A stretch of 64,000 bases of DNA from Chinchilla lanigera. Taxonomy: Eukaryota; Chordata; Mammalia; Rodentia; Chinchillidae. This document shows, piece by piece, positions 55,590 to 64,000 of the stretch. The notes beneath the pieces were generated by a model, which saw only the letters and a list, made by a program, of their open reading frames with translations, did not search any database and was not told the DNA's origin. Each line of letters begins with the position of its first letter. Positions within the stretch are counted from its first letter, which is position 1. A program made the translations under genes and the position numbers. The DNA is taken from the NCBI RefSeq assembly GCF_000276665.1, contig NW_004955469.1:11239269-11303268 (forward strand). The letters run 5' to 3'.

Positions 55590-55705
55590 TCTGATGTCAA
55601 AAGGCCTGGCTTTGGAAGTTTCAGGTTTGCATCTAGGCATGACCACTTGCTAGTGCGTAACTAGCAAGTAATTTAATTTCTCTAATCCCCTTGCTAACAA
55701 GCTCC
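55590..55705 (+). repeat. MIR SINE fragment
   Basis: aaaaggcctggctttggaag, tttgcatctaggcatgacc, acttgctagtgcgtaact: MIR order on plus. Confidence 0.6.
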
Positions 55706-56247
55706 TAACAATCTCGGCCCTAAGAAGCACACAGGGTGAGGTTGAAATGACATAAGGGGTGTCAGTGGGGTTTGAACTGCAAACCGGCCACATGCTTGTG
55801 ACTTTACTTGTCCCAAAGGGTTCCCTGTTCTCAAACTTTATTGGTTCTGTTTACCTCTGGACACACTGAGTAGAGGTGGTCATAGCTTCTCAAAAGCTGG
55901 CTTCCAACTCTTGCAGCCTTGGCCCAGCACTATCAAGATCCCCAAGCTGGGCTGCCTTACAATGGCAGTAGATTACACTAATTTGTTTTTATTTGACACA
56001 CTTGGAATTAAGGCCTTTTGAAAGCACTATGCAAATGTATGTAAATGACTCCATTTCATCCAAAATAATGTACAAACAGTGTCCCTGTGTGGGCATAGAA
56101 AAATCTGGTGGCCAAAGGCTGTTCATAACATCACAAGAATCAGAAAATACATTTTAAACTTCAGTTATATGTTTCCAGAGGCTTTAGAAAAAATGGATAT
56201 TAGGGAACTTGGAGTTTATCTTGTAGCTTATCAGCTGTGTGCTTATT

Positions 56248-56342
56248 GTATCTTTTTTTTTTTTTTTTTGTACTGGGAATTGAACTCAGGACCTTGCACT
56301 TGCCAGGCAGGTGCTCATGCCACTGAGCTATATCCCTGGCCC
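56248..56342 (-). mobile_element. ID-type tRNA-derived SINE (older subfamily)
   Basis: Reverse strand reads ggccagggatatagctcagt, gtggcatgag, and a B box gagttcaattccc, with an A tail. Perfect 13-base duplications ctgtgtgcttatt lie at 56235-56247 and 56343-56355. Confidence 0.96.
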
Positions 56343-56889
56343 CTGTGTGCTTATTATTCCTTTTCAGTGTTCATCAGGATATCTGCCATAAATTAAGCAA
56401 AAATTTTCACTAATTAATCACTCAAGTGCCAGGCACTTAGTCATTAGAAGAACAGTAAGGTATGAGCTCTCAGCTAAGGGACCATGATGATGCGGCTATT
56501 GGAGCTGGCATCAGTTTTTAGGCAAACAGTCAGGGGTTGAGTTTGAGTCCATTTTCCAGTAAATCCAAAGACTGAGCTGACTGAGGCACACAAGACCCTC
56601 CACAACCTACATCCAGGTAACTAGGAATCTCTCCCCATTCCCCTTTCCATGCTGTCTCTATTTTCGGGGACATTTGTTACGTAATATTTAGCATTCTTCC
56701 GAACATGCCTGGCAATCTTACTTCTGCTCCTTCTCTGTACCTCTGGTGTTGCTTATCTACCAAACATGGAAGGGCATTTGTCACTGTTCCTGGTCTCCTG
56801 TTAGCAAACAGAGAAGAATATTTTGTTGACTCAATCTTTGAAAGCCACTGAAAATTAAAAGCAGGTAGACCTTGAGGGATCAATTACAA

Positions 56890-57000
56890 AATCCAATATC
56901 CTTATTCAACAAATATGTAGACTGAGGCTTGGGAAAGAGAGGAACTTGATCAAGGCAGTAGAACCCAAGCATCCAAATTCAGTACTCTATAACAAAATGG
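56890..57000 (-). repeat. MIR SINE fragment
   Basis: Reverse-oriented: ttcaacaaatatgtagactga, split as gtagactgaggcttggga and agaggaacttgatcaaggc. Confidence 0.6.
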
Positions 57001-58540
57001 ATTGTGCTCATGGTTTGTGTCCATAGGTACAGGGGCCTGGGAAAGAGAAATTGAGCCAATCCACTCCTAGAGCTCACTGTGACAAGCAGTCTATATTTTC
57101 TAAACCCTTACCCTGGGTAGAGACTAGTGAGAGGACCCCAGACTTCTAGAACAAACCCATTTCTTCCACAGGACTGCAATCAAGATACTGCCATCATGAT
57201 GTGCAACCAGCCTTTGGATTAATAGCAGTAGTGAGGGTAGCCTACATTGTACTGTTTAACTCTGGGTATAATCCTCTGCATAGTTCTATAACCCTCTCTT
57301 CTCCCTCTAGAGCCTGGAAGATGGGTTCTCAACTCTAAAATCACCTGGGTGGGGGGACACGAAAAATATTCATGCTCACAATCTACCCTAGCCAATTCCA
57401 TGCAATGTCAGCTGTATTTTTAATATACCTGAAGGAGCCAGGTTGCAGAGATGGTGAGAGACACTCTCTTATTCTAGCAAGAAATCCTTTCTGTGTCCTC
57501 TGACCTTATCACCGAGACACACTCCATTTGGCTCATTCCCTGACGTGGCAGCTCCACTGGATACCTCATGCCTTGGGCTGAAGGAGCAAGAGGGGCACAG
57601 AGAATCACTTACCTTTGACAGTCTCTGGGAAGCCCTATTTCTTATCTGGAGGCCTCTTACTGCTGTTCATTAGCACTGCCCATTATGATTTCTTGCAGAA
57701 ATCTCTCTGTCAGGTACAGCCGCACCAGAGCTGGGAACATTCAGACTAAGCTCCCGCAGCATCCAGGTACACAGGGATAGAGTCTACACCAATAGGCCTA
57801 CAGACTTGCAGTGCTTTTGTCAGCTTGGAAAGTTATTTTGAGCAGCACAGCAAGCAGTGGCTACAGCAGAGGAAAAAAAATTCTTGCGTGTTTATTATAA
57901 CAGTCCAAGATGATTGCCCAAATGAGCAAAATATAATAGAATTGGTCCTGGCTTGCTGAGAGCACATAAAAGAGAAAAAAAAAAGGACTTAGGCTCCAGC
58001 CTTCATTCTATAGTCTGTTCCTGTTAGCAGAAGACATGATTCAATAGCACCTCTGGCATGAAGAGGGTGTCTGGGGAGGAAGGAGGGGTTTCACCTTGAA
58101 CTTAGGTGGCTACTTTAAATCTCAGGTTCAATAGCAGAGGTATCTCTTTTGTGGTATCTCCTGGCTTTGTTTCCTAATCAGAAAACCAGTTGTAGACTTT
58201 CTTTTGAGTGAAGGGCCGCACTCTTCTCAACTTTATTCAATCTCTTTGTTGCTTAAATTTGTAGAAATTTGTAGGCAAAAAGTTTATTGCTTATTGGAGG
58301 AGTTGGGGGGAAAGTGATGCTGCTTTTGATGCGGTTTCACCATTGGTCAAATAAGAATGAAAAAAACAGCGAGGAAGAGTACAAACTCCCCTTTTAAATG
58401 ACAAAGGAAAGTAACATTTTTGATTCCTTGCATTATTGTTTTCTTTATAAATTTAAGGCCAGATGCCGCAATTTATGGTTTATTATTCTTTCCCGTGGTG
58501 CTTGCTAAAAAATTTCAAAGCTACATCATTCCAAGTTTTT
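57000..58540. other. Intronic stretch without recognisable gene
   Basis: Unique intron. A possible MER5A-type remnant lies near 57320-57400 (gggttctcaactctaaaatc), too short to call. Nothing else recognised. Confidence 0.45.
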
Positions 58541-58557
58541 TTCCTTTTGTATTTCAG

Positions 58558-58740
58558 TGCTAGCAGACACAGTTTGAATCAAATCCCTAACAAAGAGAGA
58601 AGGCGCAGACCCTGCTTGTTTGCTGAAGCTGCTGGAAACCTTTTGATTTTCTGGGGAGCCACAGAGGTTGAAGGAGATTCTGTAGACCTCAGACTTAATG
58701 TCTTCAGTGATTTTGAAGGGAGCTCGGTTTGGTTTTGCAG
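58558..58740 (+). other. Exon-like segment antisense to ALK (candidate only)
   Basis: A strong acceptor-like sequence (ttttttccttttgtatttcag) ends at 58557, described here as a T-rich tract plus atttcag. Then come 183 bases ending ggttttgcag, followed by gtaatgtgag, a near-consensus donor. One frame is open through the whole segment (part of 58463-58744), with a stop just inside the putative intron. The translation resembles no family I know. It could be an exon of an antisense noncoding RNA, or chance. Confidence 0.25.
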
Positions 58741-59519
58741 GTAATGTGAGTTCATTTGCAATTTTCTTCTCTTTTTAACAGACTTGAAATCGAATGGTGA
58801 AATTCTGAAAAGAGCGTGTGTGCGCCTTGTGGGTGTGTTAAGCTAGAGGGTGTGTATTCTCTGTCTACACTCTGGGGAAGGGACGCTGGTCATGCATCAT
58901 TTTTTACAGCTGTATTTGCACAGGTGGGGAAATAACAGTGTCATCTCGGAACGGCAGACACAATGATATACGTGTTTGGGGGCATCTATAGAGCACAGTG
59001 AATCATGCAACATATGAGTCAGCCGCACTATAAGTCAATCCTCAGTTCCCACCAAAAGCTCCTTAGGTAAGTAGAGAGGTTGCTTTGGATGACTTTGGAA
59101 GATGAAAAATATCCCCATATATATTCAGACCAATAAAGCAGCCATACAGGTGAATAAAAACAAATCCTGAAAGCAGTCTCAAAGCTGGGAGAAACCTTAA
59201 AGTGTCTACACTGGACACTCCTCAGAATGTCCAGGCTTTAGAACATCTTTGCATAGATCAGTTTCTAGCTTAAATACTTTCCTTGATGGGTCCTCACTAC
59301 CTCCCCAAGGCATTCAGCTTCTCTGAACTTCTCAATGTCCTGATTGTTTAAAACTAACTCCTCTGTTAGTTTTCTGTTGTCCAAACCAGGGCACCCACTG
59401 CCCGATTCTAGTTCTAGACAGTAATGCATAAATGACCAAAACAACTTCTCTTTGCATGACAATCTGCCAAGGTTGCTAAAGCTGTTATACCATTCCATGC
59501 CATGCATCTGTTCACGCAG

Positions 59520-59650
59520 TAGGTAAACATGTATTAAGCACCTACTAAGTGCCAGAAATAGAAACCAGGAATGAGATGGATGAAGATATACACTCTGCTG
59601 TCACAATAGAGTAGGGAATCAGACACTCAATCAATTCTATTGAATACTCT
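59520..59650 (-). repeat. MIR or L2-type fragment
   Basis: gtattaagcacctactaagt followed by gccagaaatagaaaccagg and gatgaagatatacactctgc is the decayed reverse MIR/L2 tail pattern. Confidence 0.55.
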
Positions 59651-60792
59651 GTGGTGGATGAACACTTGTACTACATTGCCTGGGTCCTGCAGGAGAGCAT
59701 ATTTATTGCCTAGTGAGAAGCAGAGAAGGCATTCCAGGATAGTGGTCTTGGTCCTGGACTGTTCTTTCAAGCTACCTGGCATATTCATTATTAGGAGATT
59801 TGCATGGTGGTATCTGCCAGCCAAAATGTCTGAGTCTCCATTAATGAAAGCTCTGTCAGAACCATTTGGTACATTTCCACTTCTGGTTCAGACTTATTTT
59901 GCTTCACCTTGAGGAGGAAAGCCCTCGGGAGGGATCAGTGCCTCCAAGAGCCTGGCTGCATAGATGTTTCAGTCCCTTCCTTACAGGAAATGTCTGTTCA
60001 AAGGAGGCTCTTGCCTTGAAATCGCCATCTGTCATGCAGAGGCAGAGGCAGAGGCATAGGTTTCCAAAGGAAAATTTGATCCTTTCTCAATTATTTTGTC
60101 TATAGTATGATTTATGTGGAAGAAAGTGACTGTGTTAAATTGTGAAAGCTCTTGACTTGTGTGCAACTGAAAGAAAAGTCTGTGATTATCACTTTCTGGA
60201 CTCCCTAGGTACATGTGACCTGGGAATACTGGTCTTAAAGACGGGCAAGTGGAATGGCTACTTGGTAGTGCTAATCATACTTGGGCAAAAAGCATCATAA
60301 AAATTGAAACTAAAAGTGCCAGAGTTGGAAGTAGATGGCTAGCTATAGGCAAAACCCAGGGGCAAAGGAGAAAATGCTGTCAACCTCCTGCTCCCTTCTG
60401 AACAAAAGAGTTTCTGCAACCTCACAGAAAAAAATTGCATCACCAAACTTTCCTTTACTACTTTCCCCCTACGTCTTTGAGGCTGTGTGTTAAAGAACAA
60501 AGCCTATGGGATACTGAGTTCAGGGACCTAGACTAAAAACACTCAGATATTTACTTTATGCCTTCACCAATGCCACTTGTACCATAGACTCAGTAGCTTG
60601 ATCTGGAAATGGCTTTGGTGGTAACTCCAACTCAGAGGGTTATTTGTGGCCCCAGTGGGGCAAGAGTTCTGAGGAGAGTTGTGGCAGCACTCACTCTGCT
60701 GATTCCAGTACCCTGGCAGAGCCCTGAAGTGTTTCTAGCAGCAACCCTAATAGGTCCTCAATCTTAGAGACAATTTTCAGGGCATATAGGGC

Positions 60793-60809
60793 AAGACAAG
60801 ACAAGACAA
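60793..60809 (+). repeat. (GACAA)n short tandem repeat
   Basis: About three and a half gacaa units: aagacaagacaagacaaa. Confidence 0.85.
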
Positions 60810-61129
60810 AATTCAATATGAGGCATAAGTGATGAAGGGGAGACAGATTAAGCTCTCAAAATTAGTAATCAGAAAAGAAAATGAAAGAATAATCAGTCAC
60901 ACCTATTTTAAGTTCACAAAATCAAAGCTAATTACAAATAGAAAAGAATATGTTCCAGTTCTCTAAGTCTACTAATCCATGGTGGAGGGAGAAAAAGGAA
61001 GAATAGGAGAAGAATATTTTTATGTTTGCAGAGCTACATCCTATGAATAAGGAGAAGGGAGATGTGTTAACTGAACAGGGGGAATATCTCCCAGGCAGTT
61101 TTCCTCAGATCACTGACCAGGCTGGTCCT

Positions 61130-61245
61130 GATACCTTTTCATTAAAATTCAGAACTTTAGGCCTCCTCTCTGATACGTTAAATCTGAATCTCTGGGGATG
61201 GGGGCCAGGACTGCATTGTAACAAACTGTTCAAGGTGACTTTTTT
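61130..61245 (-). repeat. MER5A-type hAT-Charlie fragment
   Basis: ttaaatctgaatctctgggg, ccaggactgcattgtaacaa, actgttcaaggtgac fits the second half of MER5A-type elements. Edges are approximate and the orientation is tentative. Confidence 0.55.
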
Positions 61246-61305
61246 GGAAATGTTAAAATTTAGAAAGTTCCTATCCAGGTGAATAAACATCCACAAAGAG
61301 CAAAA

Positions 61306-61675
61306 TGCTGTGGTTTGGACCTCCCTGGGATGTCCCTGCAAAGCCGTATGCGGTCAGAGGTGGAGCCGGTAGAAGGTGACTGGATTATGAGGAGGCTGCA
61401 GACCACTTATTGGGAAGAGGTGGGGGCTAGTAAGAGATGGATTACTGGGACCATGACCTGGAAGGCTCTATCGCCCTTCCCAGTTTCACCTTTTGCTCTC
61501 TGCCTCCTGGCCAACATGAAGTGGGTAGCTTTCCTCCTCCACAGGCCTTTTTACTATTCTGTTCTGCCTTGACGCCAGCTGACACTTAACTGTGACTGAT
61601 CTAAAAGAAACCCCCCTCCCTTTAACTTATGGGTGTCCTTTACTTTGCCTGAGTGATGAGGAAAATAATTAAGAC
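61306..61675 (+). mobile_element. Solo LTR, MaLR class
   Basis: Starts tgctgtggtttggacctc and ends aaaataattaagaca, with the MaLR motif order (tcagaggtggagccggtag, gtgactggattatgagg, ttctgccttgacgccagc). Confidence 0.82.
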
Positions 61676-61796
61676 AAGTCCTTTTCCCCCCAAATCAAAT
61701 AGCTTCATTAAACATAACAAGTCTGATATTTGCTCAATATCAAGAGTAAGCAGCATATATTTTCAAATAGCAAGTTTCATTCTATTTTATCTTTTA

Positions 61797-61950
61797 AGGC
61801 ACTGGAGATTGACCTCAAGGGTGCTCTACCATTGAGCTACATCTTCAGCTGTTTTAAAAATTTTTAAATTTTGAGACAGGGTCTTGCTAAGTTGCCTGGG
61901 CTGGCCTAGAACTTGCAATCTTCTCTCAGCATCCAGAGTAATCAAAGTTT
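61797..61950 (-). repeat. B4-type SINE (ID+B1 dimer)
   Basis: A reversed ID part (ggtgctctaccattgagcta, catcttcagct) leads through an AT-rich linker to a reversed B1 part (gagacagggtcttgctaagt, gggctggcctagaacttgca). This dimer order is diagnostic for B4-like elements. Confidence 0.88.
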
Positions 61951-62129
61951 ATTCTTGAATTTCATATTTTATATCTTCACGTGCCTGAGAATGTTTTCAG
62001 GATTCAGAAAAATAGGTACTGGAACAGGAATGACCTCACGTCGGCTTTATTGCAAATAGATTTCCAATAGATTTCTCCCGGCAGTGTCTCTTCCCAAACA
62101 CAGTTTGCTTTATATACCGCAGGCTGACC

Positions 62130-62650
62130 AATCTTTCTGAAGCACAATATTACTCCCTTTGCAAAAATCATCAATAGCTTCCCCACTGCCTCTAGGATAA
62201 CGATAAAACTCTTTAACTTGGTTCCAAGGCCCTTCATCGCCCACCTACCTGCTAATCCCCTCTTACATTCTCCTACACATGTCCAAACTACAGCCAACCT
62301 AGATTACTTGCTACCTTCATCTTGCCCTTGATGTTTCCAGATCCCCAGCACATACCAAACTTTTTCAGTCATTACTTCATTCTTTCATCCTAGATGAAAC
62401 TTACATCTTCTAGACACCTAAGTGGTACTTCTCCATTAAGCTTTTTTGAGAAATTTCTCCATTGCTAGTGTATTATCCAAATCCTCCATCATTTGAGGGG
62501 GAGGCTATGCCCATGGTTCACATGTTGCCTGGTGGTAGTGTGTATATATACACATTTGTCTCCAAACCTTGAAGTTCCTAGAGAACAGGGTCATAACTCA
62601 CTCAGCTATGTGTCTCCCATAGGAAAGAACTTAATGGATGCTTGCAGAAG
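62130..62650 (+). repeat. LINE2 (L2) 3' fragment
   Basis: caaaaatcatcaatagcttc, aactctttaacttggttcc, caaggcccttcatcgccc, then attaagcttttttgagaaa, and a terminal ccttgaagttcctagagaac block: the classic order of the L2 3' end. Confidence 0.8.
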
Positions 62651-62654
62651 ACAT

Positions 62655-62870
62655 ATGTAGTGGTGCTGTCAAATGTCCTCTATCTGTAATGATCCATAGG
62701 GCAGCCACTAGCCACAACAGTGACTATTGGGTACTCAAAACTGTGACTAGTATGGCTAAGGAACTGAAATTTTAGATTCGATTTGATTTTAACCAATCAT
62801 TTACATTGAAATAATGGACATGGTTAGTGACTACCCCACTGGACAGGATAGGCAGAGAACATGCCTAATC
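62655..62870. repeat. Palindromic DNA-transposon remnant
   Basis: gggcagccactagccacaac on the left and ggttagtgactaccccactg on the right are imperfect inverted copies around a tagattcgatttgattttaa centre. This is the layout of a common mammalian short element with gccactagccac ends. I cannot name the subfamily. Confidence 0.6.
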
Positions 62871-62949
62871 AAAGACCGTACCCTGCACATGGAAAGCTTG
62901 CAAACTCCCCGCCTCACCTATATTGCTTACCTGGTTCCTGGTCTGATTT

Positions 62950-63300
62950 TCCTCACTTTCTTCCTTATCCTTATCTCCTAACACTTGACCCCTGATCGAC
63001 TTTACTCTAGCCATGCTTGGCTGATCTTTTTTCTCAAATAGGCCTGTTCATTCAGGCTTTGAGGCTTTTGCTCTGTTGTGCTCCTTGCTTGGAGAGCTAT
63101 TCTCTCAAATCTCATTGAGGCTGGCTTTTGTCATCCAGATCTCAGCTCAAATGTCACCCTCTTAGAGAGGGCTTCACTGATGTGCCATCTAAGGGAGACT
63201 TCTTGCTCTCACTCAACTTCTTACACTGTCCTTATAACACCTTTACTATCAGAAATCATCTCATTATCATATTGCTTCCTCATTGTTGAACTCCTAATGA
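62950..63300 (+). repeat. L2-like fragment
   Basis: catccagatctcagctcaaa, tgtcaccctcttagagaggg, and cttcactgatgtgcc follow an abundant mammalian L2-like consensus. The open frame 63078-63308 lies inside it. Confidence 0.65.
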
Positions 63301-63596
63301 AAAGGTAAGTTTCTGGAGTGAGAAAATACTTAAAAGACAATGCATAATAAAATTAGTGGGTGAAAGCTCCATGAAAAACAGTGTATTTGTATAGTCTTGA
63401 TATATCTCCCCACATAATTAAATGTAAAGGGTAAAACAGTAACTTCTGAAAACATAATCAAACCACTACTTAACCAAAGGTTAACTCCTCCAAGTGTAAC
63501 CCAGGATTAACATCACCAGTGACACATCTTGACATCAGGTACTTGCTTGATACAATGCACTGAGAAGGAAATACTACTACTCTGGTCTCCTGCCAG

Positions 63597-63640
63597 CACC
63601 ACCACCACCAACAATAACACAACAACAACAACAACAACCC
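63597..63640 (+). repeat. (CAC)n/(CAA)n microsatellite
   Basis: accaccaccaccaacaataa passes into caacaacaacaacaaccc. The overlapping minus-strand Val/Leu-rich frames at 63470-63698 come from it. Confidence 0.9.
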
Positions 63641-64000
63641 AAAACCCCAGCGCAATCAGGAGAAAATGTGAGACAAACCCAGACTGGACCAAAGGCATGG
63701 TGCTTTCACTAAGGTAGGGAATAAGGTTAGTTGTCTTTCTGTCTGCTGAAACTAGTGCCTATGACACAGTCTAGGTATTTGATTGAGTTAGATTTAATTA
63801 AAGTAGTTAATAACTTGGATTAAATGCAGTAGTTCGGTGAACACATGCAGTGCCCTCTCAAGAGCATTTTCTGGCATTTGTGGGCAGGTTAATAACTTCG
63901 GCTGCTGGCTGGAACTGGTATAGTCTAAGGCATGGGTCCTGAGGGCTTGCTTAAGTGGGTCTCTGTGGACTGCTAGAAGCTGGAGAAAATTAATTCAGTG

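Noticed and set aside
63470..63717. Val/Leu-rich minus-strand and Thr/Asn-rich plus-strand frames
   Set aside because: Produced by the CAC/CAA microsatellite.

Overview
This is a stretch of a mammalian nuclear genome, and the repeats point to a rodent. There are six copies of a tRNA-derived ID-type SINE, a B1 (7SL-derived) copy, two B4-like (ID+B1 dimer) copies, and many MaLR/ERVL LTRs, alongside the usual mammalian MIR, L2, L1M and hAT-Charlie fossils. B4-like dimers next to an active ID-type family suggest the mouse-related clade outside the murids, but I cannot name the species.

The only protein-coding sequence I can defend is one small exon at 3471-3598 on the minus strand. It encodes the C-terminal part of the first MAM domain of the receptor tyrosine kinase ALK (probably exon 5 by human numbering), with consensus splice sites on both sides. 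ALK is transcribed right to left here, so 1-3470 is the start of the following intron (intron 5) and 3599-64000 is part of the very long preceding intron (intron 4). In human this intron is well over 100 kb, so finding no second ALK exon in 60 kb is expected. The exon is too short and too interrupted to show as an ALK reading frame in a start-to-stop ORF scan. Almost all open frames in the window are chance frames in intron or repeats.

Layout: 1-3470, intron 5 with a purine tract and one MaLR LTR. 3471-3598, the exon. 3.6-34 kb, unique intron with scattered MIR/L2, ID SINEs, MaLR LTRs and an ERVL (MLT2-type) LTR at 27 kb. About 35.8-40.26 kb, a long ancient L1 on the plus strand, broken by a complete solo ERV1 LTR with 4-bp target duplications and by a MaLR LTR. 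43299-43728, an assembly gap, followed by a minus-strand L1 fragment. 44.3-45.7 kb, two short hAT elements with SPIN-like ends and 8-bp target duplications. 46-64 kb, more MaLR LTRs, MIR/L2, SINEs and unique intron.

I found no undescribed gene system. The points most worth a second look are the ALK exon (which fixes the locus), the two SPIN-like hAT elements, a young ID subfamily with a changed B box, a locally duplicated segment embedded in an LTR, and one antisense exon-like segment at 58558-58740.
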